DNA of 64,000 nucleotides from Methylobacterium mesophilicum SR1.6/6 (GTDB lineage: Bacteria > Pseudomonadota > Alphaproteobacteria > Rhizobiales > Beijerinckiaceae), in the NCBI RefSeq assembly GCF_000364445.2, contig NZ_CP043538.1:937612-1001611 (forward strand), in the 5' to 3' direction. Of the stretch, positions 10,057-18,346 are shown piece after piece; the first letter of the stretch is position 1; each line of letters begins with the position of its first letter. Made by a program: the position numbers and the translations under genes. The notes under the pieces were generated by a model, which had not been told where the DNA came from, made no database searches, and saw nothing but the letters and a program-made list of their open reading frames with translations.

Positions 10057-10656
10057 TCAGATCAGATCGGTGCGCCACGTGACGCCGGTGCGGATCACCT
10101 TCGCCGGCACGCCGGCGGCCATGACGTTGGACGGGATGCTGCCGCGCACCAGGGAATGCGCGCCGATGAAGGATCCGTCGCCGATCGTCGTGCCCTTCAG
10201 CACCGTCGAGCGCGCGCCGATCCAGACGCGGTGACCGATCAGGATCGGGCGGGCGGGATTGATCCGCGCGCCGGTCTCCAGATCGATGACCGAGTGCATG
10301 TCGCTCACCGAGACCGTCACCTCGTCGGCGATGAGGCAGTTGTGGCCGAAGGTGATCTCGGCCGCTTCATGTGCGGAGATCTGCGCGTTCCCGACGAAGG
10401 ACGTGAACTCCGCCACGATCAGCTTGGTCGGCGCCACGATGTGCATCCGGGCCTTGGCCAGCCGCACGTGATCCCCGACATGGACCGTCGCGTCGGACCC
10501 GCAGTGAAGATAGATATCGTCACTGTTGGAGTTCTTCCCGATCATCACGTGATTGTTGCTGCGCTCGAAGAAGATGGTTCCGTTCTGCGTCTCGAGGAAA
10601 TCGTCCGCGGCGTCGATCTGATTGTTGTGGCCGAGGTCGACGATCTTGATAGGCAT
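10057..10656 (-). CDS. Left-handed beta-helix (hexapeptide) acyltransferase
   Basis: Acyltransferase of the LbH/maltose-acetyltransferase type, 199 aa. The central and C-terminal parts are hexapeptide repeats ([LIV]-G-x-x-x-x), for example VMIGKNSNS, VHVGDHVRL, PILIGHRVWIGARSTV and TTIGDGSFIGAHS, followed by the common closing segment VMAAGVPAKVIR. Such proteins O- or N-acetylate sugars using acetyl-CoA. It converges on argC and stands at the left border of the glycan region, back to back with the glycosyltransferase-like gene at 10987. The acceptor is unknown. Confidence 0.85.
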   Translation of the reverse strand: MPIKIVDLGHNNQIDAADDFLETQNGTIFFERSNNHVMIGKNSNSDDIYLHCGSDATVHVGDHVRLAKARMHIVAPTKLIVAEFTSFVGNAQISAHEAAEITFGHNCLIADEVTVSVSDMHSVIDLETGARINPARPILIGHRVWIGARSTVLKGTTIGDGSFIGAHSLVRGSIPSNVMAAGVPAKVIRTGVTWRTDLI

Positions 10657-10986
10657 GCTTGGTCGATCTCAGCTGGGAGGGCCCGGGCGAGCGGTCGCGA
10701 CGACGGCGTTCGCGGCACGCGGGCGCGCAACGACCGGAAGGCGTCAGATATCGCACCGACCGGCGCAGCCTGTCCATGTCGGGCGCGCGACGCCGCGGCG
10801 CGCCGAAGCGGCCCCTCGACCTCCCCGCCGGCCTCCCGTAGAGACGGCGCGCGGATCCGGATCACGGCGTCGTACGCGACGGCGCGGAATGTTCGGCCTG
10901 CGGCGACGTTCGCGATCGGAGCCTGCCGGGATGGACCGCGGTCGAGCCAGCGCGCGACGTCGGGCGGGGAACACGGAACGCAGTCG
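10657..10986. other. Divergent intergenic region, nothing recognised
   Basis: This 330-base GC-rich gap lies between the minus-strand acyltransferase and the plus-strand gene at 10987. It should carry the promoters of both, but no convincing -35/-10 pair, operator or repeat was seen. Plus-strand reading frames through it have no recognisable protein content. Confidence 0.4.
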
Positions 10987-12354
10987 ATGGCAGACGAACA
11001 GGCTTCTCCTCGCGACCTCGTCGAACTCGCTCCGGGCAGCCCGTGGACGGTCGTCGATCAAGATGGCGCGTCCGGGACCGGCGCCTGGCGGCAGGTCGAC
11101 CTGGGACTCCGCTTCCCCGTCCACACCATCGCGCTCGGGCGGGCCGGGACGGCTCCCTCGGAGGTTCGGATCGCCTTCTCCGACGACGGGGTGACGTGGG
11201 CGTCCCCCGAAATCGTCCCCGGGTCCGACAGTGCGAACGCCGCGGCGGCGATCGTGATCGTGCCGGGCGAGGCGAGCTGGACCCGCTACATCCGTGTCGC
11301 CGCCGCCGAGCCCGCCCGCGATGACGAAGCCGCCGCGCGGGTCTGGACCGAGCGCGCCGCCTTCGATCTGATCGTCTGGCGCACGCTCATGAACGCGGAT
11401 TTCGACCTCGTCTCCGAGCGGCCGGGCGTCGATCTCTACAGGGGCTACCGCCTTCTCGGCCATCCGGATCAGCGAAGCCTGTCGGTCGTCGGCATCGATC
11501 TCTACGAGAACGGCGCCTTCGGCAATTTCATCATCCAGTGCCTGCTGGCCATCGGGATCTGCATCGCCCTCAAGCTGAAGTACATCAAGCTGCCTGCCCG
11601 GGACCGGAGCGAGGTCCTCGATTACGCGGAACCGCGCGAGATCGGCGGCATCACCTTCATCCCGGCCTCGCATCCGCTGCCGGCCGACGGCTATTTCCTG
11701 TCGGGGATGTTCTTCGACGTCCAAGTCCAGAAGCTCGCCGGCGATCTGGAGCAGGAGCGCTCGCGCCACATCATCACGAACTACATCCGCCCATTCTTCA
11801 ACCGGCTGCCCGCGCGGTTTCCGGAGAAGCCCGACGATCAGCTCCTCATCCACATCCGCTCCGGCGACATCTTCAGCACCTGGGTCGCGCCGCATTACCC
11901 GCAGCCGCCGCTGGCGTTCTACAAGCTCGTGATCGCGCGCCTGATGGCGGAGAAGCGCATCGCCTCCATCAAGCTGGTGTTCGAGAACCGTCTCAACCCC
12001 GTGATCCCGGAGCTCGAGGCGCATATCGCCGGCCTGGGCATCCCGTTCACGACGCAGAGCGGGACGCTCGCCGACGACGTCGCCGCGCTGGTGAACGGCC
12101 GCTATCTCGTCTTCGGCCTCGGCACGTTCGGTCCCGGCGTCTGCCATCTCTCCGAGCGCGTGGAGGAGGTGTACTACTTCGCGTCCGGATGGCCGCAGCA
12201 CTTCAGGGGCATCCCGACCATCGGCAAGATCGTCGAGGTCGTGGACCGTGCGGGTGCCTACACCAAGGTCGGGGAGTGGGATAACTCGCCGGAGCGCCGC
12301 CAGATGATGATCGACTACCCGATCGAGCAGCTCGCCTTCGACGACCGGACGTGA
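10987..12354 (+). CDS. Glycosyltransferase-like protein with N-terminal discoidin-like domain
   Basis: 455 aa from the ATG at 10987 (MADEQASPRD). Residues about 5-110 resemble a beta-sandwich of the F5/8 type C class (GAWRQVDLGLRFPVHTIALG, then VRIAFSDDGVTW). The C-terminal 330 residues resemble fucosyltransferase-type folds: NGAFGNFIIQCLLA at about 180 is like the GT11 G-x-FGN-x-x-Q loop, and IHIRSGDIFSTW near 290 is like the H-x-R-x-GD donor-site motif. A relative without the sandwich is at 24635-25687, sharing RSGDIFST and a W-x-x-SPE-x-x-x-x-x-x-YP tail. The sugar and acceptor are unknown. No signal peptide, so it acts in the cytoplasm. Confidence 0.7.
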   Translation: MADEQASPRDLVELAPGSPWTVVDQDGASGTGAWRQVDLGLRFPVHTIALGRAGTAPSEVRIAFSDDGVTWASPEIVPGSDSANAAAAIVIVPGEASWTRYIRVAAAEPARDDEAAARVWTERAAFDLIVWRTLMNADFDLVSERPGVDLYRGYRLLGHPDQRSLSVVGIDLYENGAFGNFIIQCLLAIGICIALKLKYIKLPARDRSEVLDYAEPREIGGITFIPASHPLPADGYFLSGMFFDVQVQKLAGDLEQERSRHIITNYIRPFFNRLPARFPEKPDDQLLIHIRSGDIFSTWVAPHYPQPPLAFYKLVIARLMAEKRIASIKLVFENRLNPVIPELEAHIAGLGIPFTTQSGTLADDVAALVNGRYLVFGLGTFGPGVCHLSERVEEVYYFASGWPQHFRGIPTIGKIVEVVDRAGAYTKVGEWDNSPERRQMMIDYPIEQLAFDDRT

Positions 12355-12436
12355 TCGCCGGCTGATCGCGGGCCGGCGCCAGGTCGCGGCCACACCGCGC
12401 AGACGCCGCACCTCGGCCGCGATCGGACGGCGGGGA

Positions 12437-14416
12437 TCACAGGCGCTCCGTGAACGCCTCCTTGAGGGCGCCGTCGGCCATATGGGCCACATCGACCCGC
12501 AGTTCCGCCAGGACGGTGTCCCGGTTGACGGCGCCGCGGAACAGGTTCCAGCCGACGATCCGGCGCGACACCGTCCGGATATCGATGCCGGCCTCGAACA
12601 TCAGGGATCGCAGCATCTGGTGCGGCTCCAGGCGCTTCCGGCGCAGGACGCTCTCAGGGTCCGCGCCGTCGAAGATCCGCCGCGTATAGGTCCCGATCCC
12701 GGCGATCTCCTCGGCGGCCAACCTGTCCGCCAGGATGAAGCGGTCTCCGACGCCCTCCACGACCTGCGCGTAGGCATCCTGGTCCACGACGGCCCAGTTC
12801 GACCGGCCTCGCATCTGCTGGAAGACGGAGGCGAGCGAGCCGGAGAGGTCGCACAGGTCCGGCCTGATGAACAGGACGTGGGTCGGCGCCGGGCGCGACC
12901 GGTCGACGGCTGCCAGGATCTGCGTCACCGCGCTGATCCGCGAGAGCATCCGCCCCTGATTCATCAGCATCGTGTTGCCGTCGACCGCGTCCGCGATGGT
13001 TCGGCCCAGCGCGCGCATGTAGCCGCCCTCGCTGTCGACGTCGAAAGTCGTCTCGCCGGGGAAGGAGCGGGCGATCCGGCCCTCATCGATCTCCGTGCTG
13101 ATAGGCGCCTGGTCGAGGATCTTGCTCGCGACCCGCGGGCAATGCGGGCGGAGATCCGAGATCGTGCAGCAGCCCAGGCTTTTCAGGAGCGCCATGACCG
13201 GCGGCGACAGGAAGCCGCCGATCGTATCGATGTGGTCGTCGGGCAGGAACACCTTGCCGCCGGTCTCGCGCCAGGTGCAGACCGCGAAGGTCAGGTCGAC
13301 CTCCGCGGCGTGGGCGGCGAAGTCGTTCAGGATCCAGTCGCGCACCCCCGGCAGGGTCGCCTCGGGAAACCGCATCTGCCCGAAGACGGCGACCAGCAGG
13401 CGGGGCTTCGCCGGAGCGTCCGGAGCCCGCGGCGACGCCGCGCGCGGCCGGCGCGCCAACCGGGTCCTGATCTCCGCCTTTTCAAGCTCGGCGTCGCGCC
13501 AGGCCCAGGCCAGGGCGGCGTAGGCGGGATCGACGCGGTCACCGTCCGGGCGCGCCTCCGGGGCGGCGGAGACAGGCTGCGGCGCCAGCCGGCCCTTGAT
13601 GAACAGGGGGTGGAGGAGGGCGTTCGGGAGACCGCGGTGTGCGTCTTCCAAGGCCTTGGCCTGTGCCGCGAAGCCGAACGACACCAGGAAGAAATACGCG
13701 ACCGCGAAGCCCTCGGCAGACGTCTTGAACCGCGCCTGCGCGACCACGTCTGCCAGAGCATCGAGATCGTTGAGCCGATTGAAGCGGTCGAACAATATGT
13801 AAAGGATCGAATATAAAATATTCGGATCGCCCTCGATTTCCATGTAATGCCGGACGATCGCCTTATCGAAGGGGCCGCCGTCCATCTTCTCCATCACCAA
13901 TTTGATGAAGAGGACCCGCCAGATGTCGACCAGAATGCCGTCGTTCCGAATGGCGTCGAACGCAATCCTCTGAAACTGCTGCGGATCGAACCCGGCCGGG
14001 GATGTCTTGTGGATGTAGAACAGGCGCATGACGTTCAGGTCGTCGCGCCTTTCCATGTCCGGCGTCACGCGGGCGAGGAGGTGTTCGATCGCGCGCGCGT
14101 TGGTGTCGGGATACACGTTCACGCGGAACGTCAGCGCGATGAGGTTGGGATCACGCGGGAACACGCCGTACAGGAAGGCCAATCGCTGGAGTTCGCTCTG
14201 TGACGGCTGCGTTCCGGCGCGGCCGGCGAATTCGCGACACAGGGCCTGGGTGATCGTCTCGACGACGGGCGCGGGCAGGAGGGCCATGCCCTTGCGCACG
14301 GTGGCGTGTCCGACGGCGTGCCCCGTCCGGCCGGCATACGCGTAGATCGCCCGCGCGATCCGATCCGCCACGAGGCTTCGATCGGATCCCGTCCTCAAAC
14401 CGATACGGTCGGTCAT
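12437..14416 (-). CDS. Large protein of unknown function in the glycan region
   Basis: 659 aa from the ATG at 14416; a GTG at 14434 would add six residues. It converges on the preceding glycosyltransferase-like gene. No family is recognised with certainty. Residues about 55-280 are mainly helical. Residues about 300-335 form a charged linker. The C-terminal half begins LLVAVFGQMRFPEA and contains FLPDDHIDTIGG and a LFIRPDLCDLSG strand-loop, which looks like an alpha/beta nucleotide-sugar-type domain; a glycosyltransferase role is plausible but not shown. There is no signal peptide or membrane helix. Composition matches the chromosome. Confidence 0.7.
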   Translation of the reverse strand: MTDRIGLRTGSDRSLVADRIARAIYAYAGRTGHAVGHATVRKGMALLPAPVVETITQALCREFAGRAGTQPSQSELQRLAFLYGVFPRDPNLIALTFRVNVYPDTNARAIEHLLARVTPDMERRDDLNVMRLFYIHKTSPAGFDPQQFQRIAFDAIRNDGILVDIWRVLFIKLVMEKMDGGPFDKAIVRHYMEIEGDPNILYSILYILFDRFNRLNDLDALADVVAQARFKTSAEGFAVAYFFLVSFGFAAQAKALEDAHRGLPNALLHPLFIKGRLAPQPVSAAPEARPDGDRVDPAYAALAWAWRDAELEKAEIRTRLARRPRAASPRAPDAPAKPRLLVAVFGQMRFPEATLPGVRDWILNDFAAHAAEVDLTFAVCTWRETGGKVFLPDDHIDTIGGFLSPPVMALLKSLGCCTISDLRPHCPRVASKILDQAPISTEIDEGRIARSFPGETTFDVDSEGGYMRALGRTIADAVDGNTMLMNQGRMLSRISAVTQILAAVDRSRPAPTHVLFIRPDLCDLSGSLASVFQQMRGRSNWAVVDQDAYAQVVEGVGDRFILADRLAAEEIAGIGTYTRRIFDGADPESVLRRKRLEPHQMLRSLMFEAGIDIRTVSRRIVGWNLFRGAVNRDTVLAELRVDVAHMADGALKEAFTERL

Positions 14417-14761
14417 CGCATCCCGTCTCTGCACTTCGGTTCCGACAGCAGCGCCGGGCTCGCGCTCGCGCTAAGAAGCCCGCGTGCCGCCTCCATCGTC
14501 GAACGTGGCATTACCGCGGTGCCGGGCGCGTCCGCATCTCCCGTCCGGACCGGGGTGTCGATCCCGCCGTATATCCGATCCGCCGGTCAGGCGAGAGGGC
14601 GGCCGTCCCACCGGATCCGCGCCCAGGGCGTCCGGCGTCGCGTCGGCCATGACGTCGGGGATCGGGTAGCCGGGCGGGCGATCCGGTCACCTTGAGCCTC
14701 GCAGGCAGATCGCTTATGGCGTCCCGACCTCCCCGAACGCCCCGGACCCTGCCGGCCCATC
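14417..14761. other. Divergent intergenic region, nothing recognised
   Basis: The 345 bases between the minus-strand gene at 12437-14416 and the five-gene plus-strand operon must hold the operon promoter. No clear sigma-70 pair, hairpin or repeat was identified. Confidence 0.35.
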
Positions 14762-15511
14762 ATGCTCGATATCGTCATACCGATGGCTGGACGGGGGAGC
14801 CGGTTCGCGTCCGTCGGATATGCTCAGCCCAAGCCGCTGATCCCGATCCACGAGACCCCGATGATCAAGGTGGTCATCGACAACCTGCGCCCGACGCGCC
14901 CGCACCGCTTCATCTTCATCTGCCAGCGCGAGCATGTCGAAGCCTACGGCCTGGATCGGAAGCTCGCCGACTGGGCGCCGAACGCCGAGCTCGTCGCGAT
15001 CGACGGCGTCACTGAGGGTGCGGCCTGCACCGTGCTCCTCGCCGAGCGGCATCTCTCCGGCAACCCGCTGATGATCGCCAACAGCGATCAGTTCATCGAC
15101 TGCGCGATCGATGCGTATCTGAGCCGGACCGACGACCCCGCGGTCGACGGCCTGATCATGACCATGACGGCGCACGATCCGAAATGGTCGTTCGTCGGCC
15201 TGGACGAGACCGGTCGGGTGACGCGGGTCGTCGAGAAGCAGCCTATCTCCGACGAGGCCACCGTGGGGATCTACAACTTCCGGCGCGGCGACGACTTCGT
15301 CCAGGCGGCCAAGCGCATGATCGCAGCCGAGAAGCGCGTCAACGGCGAGTTCTACGTCGCGCCCGTCTACGAGGAGCTGATCGAGGCCGGCGCCCACATC
15401 GCCTACATGAATATCGGCCGGGAGGCCGACGGGATGTACGGGCTGGGCACGCCGGCAGACCTGGACCTGTTCCTGAGCCTGCCGATCTCGCGGGACGCCG
15501 CGGCCGCATGA
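14762..15511 (+). CDS. Sugar/polyol-phosphate nucleotidyltransferase (first paralogue)
   Basis: GT-A-fold nucleotidyltransferase, 249 aa, that should activate a phosphorylated sugar or polyol with an NTP. The canonical loop is intact: MAGRGSRF at 8-15 followed by QPKPLIPI, whose lysine contacts the phosphates. GAACTVLLAERHL, ANSDQF and VVEKQPISD follow. It is the first of five genes joined by ATGA overlaps. The gene at 16736 is a clear paralogue (shared GAACT, D-x-x-SFV, VNG-x-FYVAP). Relatives are common in capsule clusters; the substrate cannot be read from sequence. Confidence 0.82.
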   Translation: MLDIVIPMAGRGSRFASVGYAQPKPLIPIHETPMIKVVIDNLRPTRPHRFIFICQREHVEAYGLDRKLADWAPNAELVAIDGVTEGAACTVLLAERHLSGNPLMIANSDQFIDCAIDAYLSRTDDPAVDGLIMTMTAHDPKWSFVGLDETGRVTRVVEKQPISDEATVGIYNFRRGDDFVQAAKRMIAAEKRVNGEFYVAPVYEELIEAGAHIAYMNIGREADGMYGLGTPADLDLFLSLPISRDAAAA

Positions 15512-16116
15512 GGATCATCAGCCATCGCGGCTGGTGGCATCAGCCGGACGAGAAGAACACCGTCCCGGCCTTCGAGCGCACGATCGCCGCCGGCTACGGC
15601 ACCGAGACCGATGTCCGGGACAGCGCAGGCCGGCTGGTGGTCGCGCACGATCCCCCGGAGGCTGAGGCGCTGCCCTGGGAGGCCCTACTCGACCTGTTCT
15701 CTGGGACCGGGCTACCGCTCGCCGTCAACGTCAAGGCCGACGGGCTCGGGCCGGCGCTCGCACGCGCGTTCGAGGGACGCGGGATCTCTTGGTTCGCCTT
15801 CGACATGTCCGGCCCGGAGACGGTCTGGTACGCGAACGCCGGCCTGCCGTTCTACACCCGCCACAGCGACGTCGAGCCCGAGCCGATCCTGTACGGCGCG
15901 GCGCAGGGGGTGTGGCTCGACGCCTTCCGCGGCGACTGGTTCGACAGGTCGGTGATCGAGCGGCATCTGGCGGCCGGCAAGGCCGTCTGCGTCGTCTCGC
16001 CCGAGCTGCACGGGCGCGATCCGCGCCCCGTCTGGGACTGGCTCCTGGCGATGCCCGGCGACATCACCCTGTGCACCGATTTCCCGGATCGGGCCCACCG
16101 CATGATCAGCCCATGA
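15508..16116 (+). CDS. GDPD-like phosphodiesterase (short)
   Basis: 202 aa, shorter than typical glycerophosphodiester phosphodiesterases (about 240-250). The N-terminal catalytic features are present: SHRGWW at 5-10, EKNTVPAF, ETDVRD with the metal-binding acidic pair, and AHDPP with the second histidine. The C-terminal LCTDFPDRA segment replaces the usual TD-P end. ATG 15508 overlaps the preceding stop, so translation is coupled. In this operon it probably handles a phosphodiester-linked sugar or polyol intermediate, or works as a phosphatase-like hydrolase; this is inference. Confidence 0.75.
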   Translation: MRIISHRGWWHQPDEKNTVPAFERTIAAGYGTETDVRDSAGRLVVAHDPPEAEALPWEALLDLFSGTGLPLAVNVKADGLGPALARAFEGRGISWFAFDMSGPETVWYANAGLPFYTRHSDVEPEPILYGAAQGVWLDAFRGDWFDRSVIERHLAAGKAVCVVSPELHGRDPRPVWDWLLAMPGDITLCTDFPDRAHRMISP

Positions 16117-16739
16117 TCAAGGCCGTCATCTTCGACATGGACGGCGTCCTGATCGACGCCAAGGACTGGCACTACGAGGCGCTGAACCGCGCGCTCGGCC
16201 TGTTCGGCATGGAAATCAGCCGGACCGACCACCTGACGACGTTCGACGGCCTGCCGACCCGGCGCAAGCTCGAGTTGCTGACGGCCACCGAGAACCTGCC
16301 GGGCGGCCTCCACGGTTTCCTGAACCGGCTGAAGCAGTCCTACACGCTGGAGATCGTCAGCACCCGGTGCCGGCCGACCTTCGCCCACGAATTCGCCCTG
16401 GCCCGCCTCAAGGCGCGCGGCGTCAAGCTCGCGGTGGCGTCGAATTCCGTCCGGGACTCGGTCACGATGATGATGGAGCGCGCCAACCTCACGCCGCACC
16501 TCGACCTGATGCTGTCGAATGAGGACGTGACCCGGGCCAAGCCCGATCCGGAGATCTACCGGATCGCCATGGAGCGCCTCGGCGTCGCGCCAGAGGAGAC
16601 CCTGATCCTCGAGGACAACGAGCACGGCATCAAGGCGGCCCGGCAATCGGGGGCGCACCTGCTCGTCGTCCAGACGCCAGCCGACGTCACGCTGGCGAAC
16701 GTGGACCGGCGGATCGCCGAGATCGAGGCGGCGCCATGA
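16113..16739 (+). CDS. HAD superfamily hydrolase (subfamily IA)
   Basis: 208-aa haloacid dehalogenase-like phosphatase. Motif I is FDMDGVLID (8-16) with the nucleophile Asp9 and general acid Asp11. Motif II is VASNS, the motif III lysine is in RAKPDPEIY, and motif IV is LILEDNEHGI. A small helical cap lies between motifs I and II. It overlaps both neighbours by ATGA. It probably dephosphorylates a sugar or polyol phosphate of the pathway, like beta-phosphoglucomutase-type HADs; a mutase role is an alternative. Confidence 0.85.
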   Translation: MIKAVIFDMDGVLIDAKDWHYEALNRALGLFGMEISRTDHLTTFDGLPTRRKLELLTATENLPGGLHGFLNRLKQSYTLEIVSTRCRPTFAHEFALARLKARGVKLAVASNSVRDSVTMMMERANLTPHLDLMLSNEDVTRAKPDPEIYRIAMERLGVAPEETLILEDNEHGIKAARQSGAHLLVVQTPADVTLANVDRRIAEIEAAP

Positions 16740-17467
16740 ACATCCTCATCCTGGCCGCCGGCGCCAGTGCGCAGACCGAGGACGACCCCTATCCGGTCTG
16801 GCTCTCCGAGGTCGACGGACAGCTCATGCTGGAGCGGCAGATGACGGCGCTCGCGCCGCTCGATCCCAACCGCTACATCGTCTGCGTGCGCGCCAGCGAC
16901 AACGCGCGGCACCATGTCCGGGACATCGTCCGCCTGATCTCGCCAAAGGCCGACACCGTCGAGATCAAGCGCCCGACCGCAGGAGCGGCCTGCACCGCCC
17001 TGATGGCGATCGATCGGATCCAGGCCGACGAGGAGCTGATCATCCTGAACGCGACGGACCAGATCAGCGTCGACTTCGCCGAGATCGTGGAACGGTTTCG
17101 CGCCAGCGGCGCCGACGGCGGGGTGCTCACCTTCGACTCCCTCCACCCGCGCTACTCCTTCGTGCGCATCGACGCCGAGGGGCGGGTGATCGAGGTCGCG
17201 GAGAAGCGGCCGATCAGCCGGAAGGCCAATGCCGGCTTCTACTGGCTGCGCCGGGCGGGTGACTTCTTCGACGCCCTGCAGACGATGGTGCTGAAGGATG
17301 CCCACGTGAACGGCCTGTTCTACGTGGCGCCGGCGCTGAACGAACTGATCCTCCGGCAGAAGGTCATCCGGACGATCGGGCTCTCGAAGGATGCCTACAG
17401 GCCGATCAAGTCCCCGCGGCAGCTCAGCAACTACGAACACCTCACCGAAGGCGGATCCGCGACATGA
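16736..17467 (+). CDS. Nucleotidyltransferase-like protein with altered active-site loop (second paralogue)
   Basis: 243 aa, homologous along its length to the first gene of the operon (GAACTALMA, SFVRIDAEGRV, VAEKRPIS, VNGLFYVAP). The nucleotide-binding loop is changed: where the paralogue has GRGSRF and QPKPL, this protein has GASAQTEDDPYPVWL, lacking both the G-x-G-x-R and P-K-P signatures. It may have lost transferase activity, use another nucleotide, or act as a partner of the first enzyme. Translation is coupled to both neighbours by ATGA overlaps. Confidence 0.78.
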   Translation: MNILILAAGASAQTEDDPYPVWLSEVDGQLMLERQMTALAPLDPNRYIVCVRASDNARHHVRDIVRLISPKADTVEIKRPTAGAACTALMAIDRIQADEELIILNATDQISVDFAEIVERFRASGADGGVLTFDSLHPRYSFVRIDAEGRVIEVAEKRPISRKANAGFYWLRRAGDFFDALQTMVLKDAHVNGLFYVAPALNELILRQKVIRTIGLSKDAYRPIKSPRQLSNYEHLTEGGSAT

Positions 17468-17784
17468 AGCATCACCGTCTCGACGACATGAAGGGCGGCT
17501 GGTTCCTCGGCGATTTCGCTCCCTGCGCGGCGCGCAGTTCAGACGCCGAGGTGGGCGTGAAGCGCTACGCGGCGGGCGCGCGCGAGGACAAACACTTCCA
17601 CAAGATCGCCACCGAGCTGACGGTCATCGTGTCCGGCACGGTCCGGATGTTCGATCAGGTCTGGCAGGCCGGCGACATCATAACGGTGGAGCCGGGCGAC
17701 GCGACGGCGTTCGAGGCCCTGACGGACGCGGTGACCGTGGTGGTGAAGACGCCGTCCGTCCCCTCCGACAAGTATCCGGCTTGA
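17464..17784 (+). CDS. Small cupin-domain protein
   Basis: Single-domain cupin, 106 aa, last gene of the five-gene operon and coupled by an ATGA overlap. Cupin motif 1 is visible as KHFHKIATELTVIVSG with two histidines and a glutamate, and motif 2 as PGDATAFEAL, where the usual metal-binding histidine is not obvious. Such proteins in nucleotide-sugar clusters are often isomerases, epimerases or binding proteins; no specific function can be assigned. Confidence 0.75.
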   Translation: MKHHRLDDMKGGWFLGDFAPCAARSSDAEVGVKRYAAGAREDKHFHKIATELTVIVSGTVRMFDQVWQAGDIITVEPGDATAFEALTDAVTVVVKTPSVPSDKYPA

Positions 17785-17858
17785 GCCGCTGAGCCGGTCC
17801 CGCTCACGGGGCGCGATCGTACCCGGCGGCAAGCCGATCGGGTGATCCCACCCACCGC

Positions 17859-17901
17859 CTCATCCTGAGGTGCCTGTGTCAGCGGGCCTCGAAGGATGAG
17901 G
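17859..17901. repeat. Half copy of the CATCCTGAGGTGCC repeat
   Basis: CATCCTGAGGTGCC and the following TCAGCGGGCCTCGAAGGA match the left arm of the element at 7603-7716. Instead of the inner spacer the sequence turns back immediately to GATGAGG, giving a short hairpin. Confidence 0.65.
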
Positions 17902-17921
17902 GCGTGGGTTGGAGAGCTGAT

Positions 17922-18088
17922 ACCGTTTCCGGTTGATCAGATCGGTTCCGCCGTCATTGCGAGCGGAGCGAAGCAATCCAGCCGGCACCAGGTTCCCTGG
18001 GGTATCGCAGCCCTGGATTGCTTCGCTACGCTCGCAATGACGGAGCGGGCTGCACCGACCGAAGCGTTCAACCGGAGACGGTATGACT
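17922..18088. repeat. MITE-like palindromic element with nested REP palindrome
   Basis: The outer arms ATACCGTTTCCGGTTGA (about 17923) and the near-complement TCAACCGGAGACGGTAT (about 18068-18084) form an inverted repeat. Nested inside is a REP palindrome (17953-18041) whose left arm starts GTCATTGCGAGCGGAGCG and whose right arm ends CTCGCAATGAC, with AAGCAATCCA/TGGATTGCTT as the inner stem. The element has no coding content. Confidence 0.7.
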
Positions 18089-18152
18089 AAGGCTCCGCGG
18101 TCCGTGTCGTGAACCCTGTGCTCTGTGCACCGTTCGGCAGCCAGGGATCGTC

Positions 18153-18243
18153 TGATATCGCTTCCGGTTAATCAGCCCGGTGCCGTCTTTACGAGCGCAG
18201 CGGGTTGCACAGACCGAAGAATTCAACCTGAAATTGTCTGACG
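18153..18243. repeat. Diverged second copy of the MITE-like element
   Basis: The block from CTTCCGGTTAATCAG through GGTTGCACAGACCGAAGAATTCAACCTG follows the same order as the element at 17922-18088 but lacks the nested AAGCAATCC palindrome, leaving only GAGCGCAGCGGG-like sequence in its place. It appears to be an older or uninvaded copy. Confidence 0.5.
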
Positions 18244-18346
18244 TCTCGCAGGCCAAGTCACGGCTGCGGCGCGGTCGTCCGCCGCAACCTTGCCGAAGAT
18301 GCGAAAGTCGGTGACAAGCCCTCAGCCGATCACCAGGAGGACCCCG

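Larger units (their letters stand above)
17785..18346. other. Repeat-rich intergenic region
   Basis: This 562-base gap after the cupin gene contains a half copy of the CATCCTGAGGTGCC repeat, a larger palindromic element with a nested REP palindrome, and a second diverged copy of the outer element (each listed separately). No gene is supported on either strand. The promoter for the gene at 18347 should lie near its right end. Confidence 0.6.

Noticed and set aside
12355..12436. A bidirectional terminator between the convergent genes
   Set aside because: GATCGCGG and CCGCGATC can pair, but the loop is long, mismatched and lacks a T-run on either strand.
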